From JAWSVE01 sp033852115 (GTDB lineage Bacteria > Pseudomonadota > Gammaproteobacteria > Pseudomonadales > Cellvibrionaceae), in NCBI GenBank assembly GCA_033852115.1, contig JAWSVE010000008.1, positions 310,001 through 374,000 on the forward strand: a stretch of 64,000 nt of DNA, written 5' to 3'. The notes beneath the pieces are model-generated. The model was not told where the DNA came from. It did no database searches and saw only the letters and a list, made by a program, of their open reading frames with translations. This document shows, in pieces, positions 25,373-34,368 of this stretch (its first letter is position 1; each line of letters begins with the position of its first letter). The position numbers were made by a program, and so were the translations under genes.

Positions 25373-25753
25373 ATGATTATAATCGCCTTTCTTGTCGCAA
25401 TGTTAGTGTTTGTTTTCGCGGTTATAATACACCTCCTTTATCGCTATGTGATTCGACGAGGTAAGTATAAAGGCATTACTTTTTTAGAGGTGGCGCTTAT
25501 TTCGGTAGGTAGTGTGCCTGGGCTCGCTGGTTGTGCTAGCGGTTGGGCGGGGTTTGGGTTTCCATTGCCACTCATCATTGGCTTGCCATTAAATTTGATT
25601 TTCTTGGGTAATAAGGAATGTGGCTGGTGGCCGCCATTGATGTTAAATGATCTGCAGTTGATAAGTAAGTTTGCCGGATTGTTCATTGGTTGGTTTTTAG
25701 CAAACCTATTGGTTGTCGGGGTATTGTTTTATTTCAAAAAAAGGTCGGCGTGA
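25373..25753 (+). CDS. Small membrane protein, unknown
   Basis: The 126-residue protein has three or four predicted membrane helices (about 1-25, 38-62, 64-78, 100-120) and a basic loop RYVIRRGKYKG. No family is recognised. It follows the HAD hydrolase by 17 bp with AAAAGG upstream, so both may be in one transcription unit and perhaps one cassette. Base composition is AT-rich like its neighbours. Confidence 0.5.
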   Translation: MIIIAFLVAMLVFVFAVIIHLLYRYVIRRGKYKGITFLEVALISVGSVPGLAGCASGWAGFGFPLPLIIGLPLNLIFLGNKECGWWPPLMLNDLQLISKFAGLFIGWFLANLLVVGVLFYFKKRSA

Positions 25754-26078
25754 TTTGTTTTTAATTAAATTAAATTAAATAACTATTACTTTCCCTTTAT
25801 GTTCATAACTTTTTTCCGTCAGAGATCAATGTGTTAACGTTAGAAGCAGGCAGTATTTATTTTTTCGATATGCCGAATTCCGGTTCCCTAAATCATCTAT
25901 GGTGAGTAGTAGCTTAGAGCGAGTTCAGAACGACGAAGCAGTTAAAGAATTGAGGCGATAAAGTAAAGACGTCATATAGCTGCATCCAAAGAATAAATAT
26001 AAAGACTAACTGAGCATGCCTATTTTAGGGGAATCTGCTCATTTGGTTAATGGCTATAGTTTAAGTTGAGGCGCTTAG
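25754..26078. other. AT-rich intergenic region with a degenerate attC-like hairpin
   Basis: No gene is apparent over 325 bp. The start is very AT-rich with a TTAAA-type run. At 26007-26049, TAAC and TGAGCA pair with TGCTCA and GTTA, resembling a shortened attC, but the cores GACTAAC and GTTAATG miss the consensus and the length is only about 45 bp. It may be a decayed cassette junction. Confidence 0.35.
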
Positions 26079-26657
26079 ATGTTTGAATTAACGCGGGACG
26101 AATGGATTGAAATCATACCCATTTTATCGGCAGTGCTTTTGGCGCTAATGGGGTGGGCAGTCACCTATTTTCATCGCTGGTATTTCGTCAATAGAGCGAA
26201 TAAGCTTGCTCGCGTGAACAAGCAGCTAAAAGAGTTATATGGACCTCTCTATGCTAGGTTGCTTGCCAGTCACTCTGCATGGGAAGCGTTTTGGCTTCAC
26301 TATCGACCAGCACATGGCGGCGAAAGTTACTTCGGTGATGACCTGTCGGTAAGCGAAAAGGAAAAAGAGGTATGGCGAAATTGGATGACGCATGTTTTTG
26401 AGCCTAATAATGCTGAAATCGAAAAAATAATTGTTGAAAATATGGACCTTCTTGAAGGTGATCACTTTCCGGATTGTTTTGTCGAAGCACTGGCTCATAT
26501 AGCGGCATATAAAGCCGTGCTTGCAAACTGGAAACGTTCTGATTTTTCTGAACATGTTTCAGTTAACAATTGGCCAAGTCAGGAACTGTATGATTGGATC
26601 CGGCCTGAATATGAGAGACTTCGCACTTTACAACGCAAGTTGCTTAATGACGCTTAG
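26079..26657 (+). CDS. Single-helix membrane-anchored protein, unknown
   Basis: The 192-residue protein has one membrane helix near the N-terminus (about 12-30) and a soluble helical rest with KQLKELYGPLYARLLASHSA, a segment I associate with uncharacterised accessory proteins. The C-terminal half is rich in aromatic and acidic residues (WIRPEYERLRTL). ATG 26079 is preceded by GAGG. No function can be assigned. It lies in the accessory island. Confidence 0.55.
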   Translation: MFELTRDEWIEIIPILSAVLLALMGWAVTYFHRWYFVNRANKLARVNKQLKELYGPLYARLLASHSAWEAFWLHYRPAHGGESYFGDDLSVSEKEKEVWRNWMTHVFEPNNAEIEKIIVENMDLLEGDHFPDCFVEALAHIAAYKAVLANWKRSDFSEHVSVNNWPSQELYDWIRPEYERLRTLQRKLLNDA

Positions 26658-26749
26658 GTGGGGCTAGTGGAGCAGCGAACAATTCTTGCCTATTGCTCCT
26701 CATCGCTATTTACTTAGCTAGGCCGCAAACAATCGAACGGAGATATTGC

Positions 26750-27100
26750 TTGAAATCTCATGCTGCTAAAGCCTTTTTACTTTCTGCTTTTGGTTATCCT
26801 GGGGTAGGGCACCTTTATCTGGGGCGGCGCACGTTCGGCCTAGTCACCATCATTGTTGCAAGTATTTGCTTTATTATTCCACTGTGGGAGTTACTTAAAC
26901 TGACTTGGACTGCACGAGCTGCGATAGATGATCCCAATATGTCATTTGAAGGCGTAATCTTATTGTTGAGGGATAAAGTCCAAAGCCTTCCTGCTAGTTT
27001 TTATAACTCGCTATACTTTTTTGCGCTTTGCTGGGTCGCGAGTTCACTCGAAGCCTACCGCGTGGGGCGCGTAAAAGACAAAGCGGAACTACGCGAATAA
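26750..27100 (+). CDS. Small membrane protein with TM2-like GHLYLGRR motif
   Basis: TTG 26750 is chosen because GGAG lies seven bases upstream; the frame is open further upstream without a good ribosome site. The 116-residue product has a short N-terminal helix, then GYPGVGHLYLGRRTFG, resembling the turn motif of TM2-type proteins, and two or three more hydrophobic helices. Function unknown. It may be part of the same accessory island as its neighbours. Confidence 0.5.
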   Translation: MKSHAAKAFLLSAFGYPGVGHLYLGRRTFGLVTIIVASICFIIPLWELLKLTWTARAAIDDPNMSFEGVILLLRDKVQSLPASFYNSLYFFALCWVASSLEAYRVGRVKDKAELRE

Positions 27101-27130
27101 CTTGTGCTTAATTTTTTACTTATTGAGGTT

Positions 27131-27139
27131 TGATATAAT
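27131..27139 (+). promoter_or_regulatory. Extended -10 promoter element
   Basis: TGATATAAT is a perfect extended -10 (TG-n-TATAAT). There is no good -35, which extended -10 promoters tolerate. Transcription would start around 27146, giving a leader of about 65 nt for the GGCT-like gene at 27212. Confidence 0.5.
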
Positions 27140-27211
27140 GGGTGTTGGTGTCGCTTTCTCGCCGCGTGTATTAAGCTTTCGCACAACAACCGTACTCAAG
27201 AATTACACAAT

Positions 27212-27571
27212 ATGAATCCAGAATACCTGTTTGTCTACGGTACTCTCCGCACTGTCGAAGGGCACCCAATGCATAACTATCTTCGCAGCTTTTGCGATCT
27301 GGTTGGCGATGCTACGGTCAGAGGAATAAAAATCGATTTGGGTGAGTACCCAGGGCTGATTCCCTCCGGCAATCCAGAGGAAATCGTCGATGGTGAGCTA
27401 TACCGTATTCACGAAGGCGACAGCGGCAAGCTATTTGACGCTCTCGATCGCTATGAGGGGTGTAGCGAGGACGATCCGGAGCCCCACGAATATTTTCGTC
27501 ATCGACTCGATGTGACGTTAAGTGCCGATAAACAAGTCTACGAGGCTTGGGTATACCTATATAACGCTTGA
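27212..27571 (+). CDS. Gamma-glutamylcyclotransferase-like protein (GGCT/AIG2 fold)
   Basis: The 119-residue protein begins with YLFVYGTLR, the signature substrate loop of the GGCT-like family, and contains DGELYRI and LDRYEGC, where the glutamate acts as the catalytic acid/base in the family. Such enzymes cyclise gamma-glutamyl groups, releasing 5-oxoproline, though many family members act on other gamma-glutamylamines. It has its own promoter candidate and is followed by a hairpin. Confidence 0.85.
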   Translation: MNPEYLFVYGTLRTVEGHPMHNYLRSFCDLVGDATVRGIKIDLGEYPGLIPSGNPEEIVDGELYRIHEGDSGKLFDALDRYEGCSEDDPEPHEYFRHRLDVTLSADKQVYEAWVYLYNA

Positions 27572-27595
27572 TGCTCTCATCGGGCCATCACACTG

Positions 27596-27630
27596 CGGGT
27601 AACCTTGTGCAACCGTCTATCCGTTACCCG
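27596..27630. repeat. Perfect 8-bp inverted repeat after the GGCT-like gene
   Basis: CGGGTAAC and GTTACCCG are perfect inverted repeats around a 19-nt loop. No T-run follows, so it is not a classical terminator, and the arms do not fit the attC core consensus. It lies between the accessory island and the hybrid kinase gene. Confidence 0.4.
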
Positions 27631-27714
27631 GTTCTTTAGGGTCAGATTTCCTGCGTGTTTAGCCTTACAGTCTATACTGGTTAGTAGATTTGAGCCTTGG
27701 GGGCGCCGCTCGCG

Positions 27715-30078
27715 ATGAGATACTTATCGTTATTCTTTCTTTTTTTCTTAAGTGCCTATGCCTGCTCGGAGGCTATCGAGGTAGGCTCAACGACCGACAT
27801 TGTTCCCGTTTGGCAGCATTCTCAGTTTGCTTTGATTGCTCCAGGCGTCACTCTAAGCGACCTCATGCAAGACCCTGGCGAGTTTGAGGGCTTAGAGGAG
27901 GACGCGTCTATTCCTGGTTTTGGCTATACCGAGCAAGCCGGATGGATGAGGTTTACGCTTGCTAACCGTGATGTTCAGGACCTCCGCCTATTTTTGGATT
28001 TCGATTATCCCTTTATAGACAATATTGATGTCTACTTAACCCAGAAAGATCAAGTATTACAGGAGTTGCGTACAGGTAGCCGAGTTGATAATGGGCGAAC
28101 TTATCAGTCTCGATCTCCTCACGTGTCATTTATACTCCCGGCCTCACAATCGATTGACGTGTATGTACGTATTCAAAGCGTTCATTTGCTCACGTTTCCC
28201 GTTCGCATTTTTTCAGAAGAATCCTATTTCTCGCACAAGAAACATTTGGATGCCGCGTATTACGGTATTTTTGGGCTGTACTTCGCTTTTTCTGTATTTT
28301 TTATGGTCGTTTATGCGCAGCAGCGAGATATTCTTTATCTAATTTTCTCCATTCAAACGGTAGCGCGTGCTTTGTTTGACTTTGCCTACAGTGGTGAGCT
28401 TAGGCTAACTATTTCGGGGTATGATGATTTTATTAGTATCAGTTATCCGTACTTTGGTGCGTTTAGCGCAGCGACTGTTTTGTGGTTTCATGCTGAGTTT
28501 TTGCAACTGCGCATATTTAGCCGAAAGATGTTTTGGCTGACAATGGGATATGCACTGCTCTTTGTGGTTGGAGCTCAAGTTGGCTTGTTGGTTGATCGTG
28601 CTGTCTTTTTCATGATGGCTCCACTGCAAATTATTTTGCCGATATATATTTTCTTTTCAACTATGCCGGCATTGATGAGGAGGCAGCAGGCAGCGAGGCT
28701 CTATATGATTGGGATATTTGTTCCATTAGCGCTCGCGGTTTTAAACACCCTTTGGCTAACGAATACTATCCCAATGGTTTACAACTTTACATTGTGGTCA
28801 GCTATTGGCTATAGCCTGAGCTTTATTATTCTCGCATTCGCAATGTCAGCGAGGATCGAAGCCCTGGCTGACGCAAAAAATGATGCGGAAATGGAGGCGT
28901 TTTCTGCCAAAGCACGCGACAATGCGAAGAGTGAATTTCTTGCGCATATGAGCCATGAAATTCGAACGCCGTTGAACGGTGTGCTCGCGATGATACAGAT
29001 GATTCGTGATAGCCAATTGAATAAAGAACAAAAACAGTGGGTTGATATTATCCATTCTTCGGGGCAAAACTTGCTGAACATCGTGAATGATATTCTCGAC
29101 TTTTCCAAAATTGAGGCAGGTAAACTTAGTATTGAACAATTGCCAACTAACGTGTCGGATTTAATCGAAGAAGTGGTGGCTTTGTATTCGCAGGGCGGGC
29201 GGGACTCTGATGTGCACTACACGTATACGGTTGATCCATCGTTGCCTCAATGGGTGAGATCGGACCCTATACGTATTCGTCAAATACTCATGAATTTTCT
29301 TGGCAACGCTAAAAAATTTACAAAGAAGGGTACTATTGGCGTTAGTGTCAAAGCGACAGATAATCCTCGGGTGTTTCGTATTAGTGTGACCGATACGGGT
29401 ATCGGTATTGCAAAACCTCAGCAGAAAAAATTATTTAATGCATTTGAGCAAGCGGAATCATCTACTTTCCGACACTTTGGAGGCACGGGTCTTGGGTTGA
29501 CGATTTGCCAACGTCTGGCTCATTTGATGAGTGGGAAAGTGGGCTTTGAGAGTGAGCCTAATAAAGGCTCGTGTTTTTGGGTGGAGTTACCTTTTATTGA
29601 ATGTGATGCGCCTCGAAGTGTTGATAACAATGAGGAGATTACATTGAGTGAGCATCAACCTTTGCATGTTTTGGTTGCAGAAGATAACGCGGTTAATCAA
29701 ACAATTATTACCACCATTTTGAAAAAGCTGGGTCATACTTCGTTAATCACCTCAGATGGTGTTGAGGTGGTCGATACTTTTTGCGAGAACCCGTCTCAAT
29801 TTGATGTGATATTAATGGATTGTGATATGCCAAAGCAGGATGGTTATCAAGCGACGCGTGTTATTCGTGAGTTTGAGCAAGAACACCAATTAGACGCTGT
29901 ACCGATTGTGGCGTTAACCGCACACGCAGTAAAAGAATTTCAGGCTAAATCAATAGCATGCGGTATGAACGAGCATTTGACTAAGCCAATTGTCATCAAT
30001 GCATTATCGACTATGCTCGCCAATTACCAGCAAAAAAATGCGCAAAGGCTTGCGGAGAATATACGTCAGTACGTCTAA
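27715..30078 (+). CDS. Hybrid histidine kinase with 7TMR-DISM sensor
   Basis: From ATG 27715, chosen because it starts the signal peptide, the product has 787 residues. A periplasmic 7TMR-DISM extracellular domain (about 20-180) precedes seven membrane helices (about 185-390). A HisKA domain has the phosphoacceptor histidine in FLAHMSHEIRTPLNG, the ATPase domain has ILMNFLGNAKKF and VTDTGIGI, and a C-terminal receiver has VAEDNAVNQ and the phosphoaspartate in LMDCDMPKQDG. DISM sensors often bind carbohydrates or other small ligands. No response regulator gene is adjacent, so the phosphorelay partner is elsewhere. Confidence 0.92.
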   Translation: MRYLSLFFLFFLSAYACSEAIEVGSTTDIVPVWQHSQFALIAPGVTLSDLMQDPGEFEGLEEDASIPGFGYTEQAGWMRFTLANRDVQDLRLFLDFDYPFIDNIDVYLTQKDQVLQELRTGSRVDNGRTYQSRSPHVSFILPASQSIDVYVRIQSVHLLTFPVRIFSEESYFSHKKHLDAAYYGIFGLYFAFSVFFMVVYAQQRDILYLIFSIQTVARALFDFAYSGELRLTISGYDDFISISYPYFGAFSAATVLWFHAEFLQLRIFSRKMFWLTMGYALLFVVGAQVGLLVDRAVFFMMAPLQIILPIYIFFSTMPALMRRQQAARLYMIGIFVPLALAVLNTLWLTNTIPMVYNFTLWSAIGYSLSFIILAFAMSARIEALADAKNDAEMEAFSAKARDNAKSEFLAHMSHEIRTPLNGVLAMIQMIRDSQLNKEQKQWVDIIHSSGQNLLNIVNDILDFSKIEAGKLSIEQLPTNVSDLIEEVVALYSQGGRDSDVHYTYTVDPSLPQWVRSDPIRIRQILMNFLGNAKKFTKKGTIGVSVKATDNPRVFRISVTDTGIGIAKPQQKKLFNAFEQAESSTFRHFGGTGLGLTICQRLAHLMSGKVGFESEPNKGSCFWVELPFIECDAPRSVDNNEEITLSEHQPLHVLVAEDNAVNQTIITTILKKLGHTSLITSDGVEVVDTFCENPSQFDVILMDCDMPKQDGYQATRVIREFEQEHQLDAVPIVALTAHAVKEFQAKSIACGMNEHLTKPIVINALSTMLANYQQKNAQRLAENIRQYV

Positions 30079-30149
30079 GCCACGCCGTTAGTTTTCCTTC
30101 CCCGCTGGAGTTCGTCTTTGCGTGGTGTTGTTCACCATGGTGACGTCCG

Positions 30150-30410
30150 TTAACCACCTTCGATTGCCGGTATAAAAAATACTTCGCTATCGTCGTCTAA
30201 ATCCATTAGCAATGCATCTTGATGAATCTCTCCATCGACGGCAACTGCGATGCCGTGTGCTAATTTGCCGACTAGCGATGGAAAAATATGTTCAAGTGAG
30301 CGAATCAACTGCCTGACGTCATCGGCGGGTATCATTAGCTCGCTATTATCGGCTGGCGCTTTCTCGCCAATGTGTTCGGCGAGAAAGTTATTTACAATGA
30401 CTCTTGCCAT
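30150..30410 (-). CDS. MoaD/ThiS-like sulfur carrier protein
   Basis: The 86-residue protein has a beta-grasp pattern and ends in the PAIEGG di-glycine tail that becomes thiocarboxylated in MoaD and ThiS. Its start overlaps the stop of the large molybdopterin subunit by one base, so it is the last gene of the second hydroxylase operon. A dedicated MoaD copy beside a molybdenum enzyme suggests cofactor supply, though related proteins in other operons serve other sulfur transfers. Confidence 0.8.
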   Translation of the reverse strand: MARVIVNNFLAEHIGEKAPADNSELMIPADDVRQLIRSLEHIFPSLVGKLAHGIAVAVDGEIHQDALLMDLDDDSEVFFIPAIEGG

Positions 30411-32734
30411 TAGCCTTCCTGAAGGAGCTTGACCATTTTCGGGGGAGACATCGGTAACTCTACAGGACGTTTTCCGGTGGCTTGTTTAACGGCGTTTGCA
30501 ACCGCCCCCATGACTGGAACGATGGGTACTTCACCGACACCGCGTACACCAAAAGGATGTCTCGGGTTCGGCACTTCGACTAGTACGGTATCGATCATTG
30601 GTAAGTCTGAGGCGACAGGCATACGGTAGTCGAGAAAGCCCGAATTCAACAGTTTGCCATTTTTATCGTAAATGTATTCTTCGTTCAGCGCCCAGCCGAT
30701 GCCTTGTGCGACTCCACCTTGGAGTTGGCCCTCGACATAGGCGGGATGGATTGCTTTACCGACATCTTGAACTGCGGTGTAACGGAGAATTGTCGTGTAG
30801 CCAGTATCAGGGTCGACTTCCACATCGACAATGTGGGTGCCGAAGCCTGGGCCTGCACCTGTGGCAGTTAAACTGACGGAACTACCAATCGGACCGCCGG
30901 TTTTAGCTGACGAGGCCGCTAACTCTTTCAGCGATAGTTGTTGTTCAACTTGCTGCTCCTCTTGCCCGCCTTCTGCAATCGAGTCATGGCTAGGACCGAT
31001 GGCCATGCCATCTTCCCAACGAACATGTTCTGGGTCGATGTCCCAGATTTTCGCAGCGCGGCGTTTTAAATCAGTAATAATGTTATCGGCCGCTTGGCTG
31101 ATGGCCATGCCTGACGAAAACGTGACACGACTGCCGCCGGTATGCATGGAATAACTCACGGATGCGGTATCAGCGACAATGGGTCGCACTTGCGCATAAT
31201 CAATACCGAGTTTTTCGGCGGCCATTAGCGCAAGTGAAGCGCGTGAGCCGCCAATATCGGGGTTGCCAGATACCAGTACCGCCGTGCCGTCTTCATTGAT
31301 ATTGAGTGCGGCGGTTGTCGGGCCACCGATATTAAACCAAAAACCACTGGCAACACCTCGGCCTTGGTTTTCGCCTAACGGTGCTGAGTAGTGCGGGTGA
31401 TTCAAAGCAGCTTGTAACGTCTCTTTAAAACCAATTTGACGAAACTTCGGACCGTAGGTTGCTTTGCTACCTTCTTCAACGGCGTTGTGTAAACGGAATT
31501 GAAGCGGGTCCATACCCAACTGGTTTGCTATATCGTCTAACAGACTTTCTACGGCAAAAGCGATCATTGGCGCACCCGGCGCGCGGTACGCAGCGCACTT
31601 GGGTCGATTACTGACAACGTCATAGCCAACGAGAAACATGTTCGGCAGTTCGTAGCAAGCGAAAGCGCACATGCAACCCAGCATGACCGGAGAGCCTGGA
31701 TAGGCACCGGCTTGATATTTTAGTTCGCCTTCAGCTGCAACTAATTTTCCATCGCGTGTAGCGCCGATTTTTAGGGTAATTTTTGAGCCCGATGTTGGGC
31801 CGCTCGCGCGCAACACTTCGTCTCGCGTCATCACAAGTTTGACTGGGCGCGCGGATTTTTTAGCCAGTAGCGCCGCAACTGGCTCTAGATAAATGGTTGT
31901 CTTACCACCAAAGCCGCCGCCGATTTCGAGAGGGTTTACTCGAATTTGCGCAATTTCCATTCCGAGTACTTTGGCAGTATAGGCGCGCACCATAAACTGC
32001 CCTTGGCTGCTACACCAAATTTGTAACTGACCATCTTCGTTAAAGGTGGCAATGGCGGCATGCGGTTCGATGTAACCCTGATGAACGGCTGCGGTTGTAA
32101 ATGAGCCTTCGACAATCACATCCGCTTGTTCAAAACCACTAGCGGTGTCACCCACTTTTTGAGTGACGCGTTTTGCGATATTCGACGGCGCATCGGGCTT
32201 AGGATGAACGCCATCGGTGAATAGGTCGTTGTGGAGAATAGGTGCTCCCTCGGCCATTGCGTCTTCTACATCAATGACGTGGGGAAGTACGTTGTACTCT
32301 ACTTCAATTAGCGCCAATGCTTCGTCGGCGATGGCGGCGCTGGTTGCGGCTACGGCAGCGATGGCATGCCCGTCATATAACACTTTATTGCGGGCTAAAA
32401 TATTGTCGGACAAATCGGCCATGTTTGGCGGTTCGCCACCGATGAGCGCTTCACTTGGGGGAATCTCTGGAAAATCTTTCGCGGTGATAATGGCTTTTAC
32501 ACCGGGTAGCTGTTCTGCTTTGGCGGTATTGATCGAGATGATATCTGCATGAGCGTGTGGGCTGCGTAAAATTTTACCCACCAATGTGCCGGGAAGCGTA
32601 AAGTCAGCGCCAAACTTTGCACGGCCGGTAACTTTTTCAACCCCGTCAGGGCGAATTTCAGATTTCCCTACCCATTGGTATCCCTCTGGGCTTTCCGCGG
32701 TAACTGTTGATTTTTTCTCTGGTGAGCTACTCAT
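30410..32734 (-). CDS. Molybdopterin-binding subunit of xanthine dehydrogenase/CO-dehydrogenase family
   Basis: The 774-residue catalytic subunit starts at ATG 32734, which overlaps the upstream subunit's stop by eight bases; an earlier in-frame start would extend further into that gene. Motifs include VGKSEIRPDGVEKVTG at the N-terminus, GGGFGGKT in the molybdopterin region, AYRAPGAPM, and GVRGVGEVPIVP with the catalytic glutamate. There is no CSFR-type active-site loop of CO dehydrogenase, so a purine, aldehyde or N-heterocycle substrate is likelier. There is no signal peptide, so it is cytoplasmic, unlike the Ior-like enzyme at 2-4.7 kb. Confidence 0.88.
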   Translation of the reverse strand: MSSSPEKKSTVTAESPEGYQWVGKSEIRPDGVEKVTGRAKFGADFTLPGTLVGKILRSPHAHADIISINTAKAEQLPGVKAIITAKDFPEIPPSEALIGGEPPNMADLSDNILARNKVLYDGHAIAAVAATSAAIADEALALIEVEYNVLPHVIDVEDAMAEGAPILHNDLFTDGVHPKPDAPSNIAKRVTQKVGDTASGFEQADVIVEGSFTTAAVHQGYIEPHAAIATFNEDGQLQIWCSSQGQFMVRAYTAKVLGMEIAQIRVNPLEIGGGFGGKTTIYLEPVAALLAKKSARPVKLVMTRDEVLRASGPTSGSKITLKIGATRDGKLVAAEGELKYQAGAYPGSPVMLGCMCAFACYELPNMFLVGYDVVSNRPKCAAYRAPGAPMIAFAVESLLDDIANQLGMDPLQFRLHNAVEEGSKATYGPKFRQIGFKETLQAALNHPHYSAPLGENQGRGVASGFWFNIGGPTTAALNINEDGTAVLVSGNPDIGGSRASLALMAAEKLGIDYAQVRPIVADTASVSYSMHTGGSRVTFSSGMAISQAADNIITDLKRRAAKIWDIDPEHVRWEDGMAIGPSHDSIAEGGQEEQQVEQQLSLKELAASSAKTGGPIGSSVSLTATGAGPGFGTHIVDVEVDPDTGYTTILRYTAVQDVGKAIHPAYVEGQLQGGVAQGIGWALNEEYIYDKNGKLLNSGFLDYRMPVASDLPMIDTVLVEVPNPRHPFGVRGVGEVPIVPVMGAVANAVKQATGKRPVELPMSPPKMVKLLQEG

Positions 32735-33215
32735 GACTAGACCCCTCCCGCATTTCTTTGGCCGCATCCAATACGGCAGACACGATTTTGTCGTAACCTG
32801 TGCAGCGACATAGATTTCCCGCTAACCAAAAACGTAATTCTTTTTCACTTGGGTTGGGATTTTTTTCTAACAGTGCTTGCGAAGCCACTAAAAAACCGGG
32901 TGTGCAAATACCACACTGAAGTGCTGCATGTTCAAGAAATTTTTGTTGCAGTGGGTGGAGGTGTTCGTTGTTGGCCATGCCTTCTATCGTATCGACGCTG
33001 GCATTATTCAATTCTGCGCCTAGCACTAAACAGGAGCAGACGAGTCGATTATCCACCTTGACGCTACAAGCGCCGCAATCACCCGATGCACAGCCTTCTT
33101 TCGTGCCTGTCATTTGTAATTGGTTGCGTAGCACGTCAAGTAAGGTCTCTTGCGGTTCACATAAATATTCAACGGGATCGCCGTTGATGGTTAGGGACAC
33201 GTGTTGCTTTGCCAT
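32727..33215 (-). CDS. (2Fe-2S) subunit of the second molybdenum hydroxylase
   Basis: The 162-residue subunit has the ferredoxin-type ligands in GCASGDCGACSVKVDN and SCLV, and the second cluster ligands in CGICTPGF and LCRCTGYDKIV. It passes electrons from the molybdenum site to the FAD subunit. It lies between the FAD and molybdopterin subunit genes (order FAD, 2Fe-2S, Mo), with 9 bp to the former and an 8-bp overlap with the latter. Confidence 0.92.
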   Translation of the reverse strand: MAKQHVSLTINGDPVEYLCEPQETLLDVLRNQLQMTGTKEGCASGDCGACSVKVDNRLVCSCLVLGAELNNASVDTIEGMANNEHLHPLQQKFLEHAALQCGICTPGFLVASQALLEKNPNPSEKELRFWLAGNLCRCTGYDKIVSAVLDAAKEMREGSSHE

Positions 33216-33224
33216 TGCCTACTC

Positions 33225-34097
33225 CTATTGATTTGCGTTTGCCCGTTTTAGGGCAATTTCGACAGCGCGTTTTGCTAGTACGCCGGCAATGTGAATGCGG
33301 TATTCGATGGTGCCGCGCTTATCGTCGATAGGATGGCAAGCAGCGCGGACCGCGGCTTGCATCTTCTCGATAGCGGCGCTATGAACTGTGGTGCCAATCA
33401 AAGCCTCCGCCGCAGCATCAACTTTTAATGCGGTTGCGGCTACTGCACCTAATCCGACTCGTGCTGCAATACAGACACCGTCGGTATCTAGCGTGATATT
33501 GACGCCTAAGCCCACAATGGCGATATCCATTTCTGAGCGCGGTGTCATCCGCAGGTAAGCATCACCACTACGTTTCGCTCTGTTAGGCAGCTTGAACGCG
33601 ACGATAAACTCGTTGGCTGCGAGAGTGGTTTTGCCTGGGCTAGCAGGAATATCTTCAACCGCGACTTCGCGCTGTCCTTCGGGGCCCGCCACGATGGCAA
33701 TGGCACCGGCAGCTATCATTGCGGGTACAGAGTCTGCAGCGGGTGAAGCGTTACACAGATTGCCAGCTAACGTAGCGCGCCCTTGTACTTGAGTGGAGCC
33801 GATAATATCGAAGGCTTCTGCAACACCGGGCCACATTGCGGGTAATTCAGGGTGTTCAGTGAATTCTGCTCCGCTGATACTCGCGCCAATATAAGTGCCT
33901 TGTTCAGAAATGGAAACTTCGTGCGTGGCTGGTATTTTCTTGATATCGACTATGCTGCCTGGCTGTATGACGCCAGCGCGCAGTTGTACCAATAAGTCGG
34001 TGCCGCCAGCGAGAATCTTCACGGGGGGACTTGCTTGGGATAGTGTGTTGATGGCTTCCTCAACAGAGGTAGGGGCGTAAAATTGCATGGCCTGCAT
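33225..34097 (-). CDS. FAD-binding subunit of the second molybdenum hydroxylase
   Basis: The 290-residue protein (287 if the second ATG is used) has the FAD-binding loops of the vanillyl-alcohol-oxidase fold as in CoxM: KILAGGTDLLVQLRAG near the N-terminus and RATLAGNLCNASPAADSVP about residue 105. It oxidises the reduced iron-sulfur subunit and passes electrons to NAD or another acceptor. It is the first gene of the minus-strand operon; the 270-bp gap to the divergent gene at 34369 should contain its promoter. Confidence 0.92.
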   Translation of the reverse strand: MQAMQFYAPTSVEEAINTLSQASPPVKILAGGTDLLVQLRAGVIQPGSIVDIKKIPATHEVSISEQGTYIGASISGAEFTEHPELPAMWPGVAEAFDIIGSTQVQGRATLAGNLCNASPAADSVPAMIAAGAIAIVAGPEGQREVAVEDIPASPGKTTLAANEFIVAFKLPNRAKRSGDAYLRMTPRSEMDIAIVGLGVNITLDTDGVCIAARVGLGAVAATALKVDAAAEALIGTTVHSAAIEKMQAAVRAACHPIDDKRGTIEYRIHIAGVLAKRAVEIALKRANANQ

Positions 34098-34368
34098 TGC
34101 TCAGGGCCCTCATTTGGTGAGACTTTGATTATTCAGACAATTGTAAACCCTAAAGGCCTGATAGATGAACGAATCTAATGTAAAAAATATTCATGAATTT
34201 ATAGCGTCTCAGGTATGGCATAATAGATCCGCTGTGCAGTAACGATCGTCATATACGCTGTTTATACCGAATAATAACGCTCAGCGTGGTTTGTAGTGTC
34301 TGCTTCCTTCTCTGGACTTACTGTACTAGACGGACATAATTAAACATAAGCAGCCAAGGAGGTTTGCA

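Noticed and set aside
26004..26052. Third attC site in the accessory island
   Set aside because: Cores GACTAAC and GTTAATG break the consensus at one or more positions and the whole is only about 49 bp. Mentioned only as degenerate.
30429..32813. Several plus-strand open frames within the minus-strand molybdopterin subunit gene
   Set aside because: They are antisense shadows of a GC-rich gene with strong family motifs on the minus strand.
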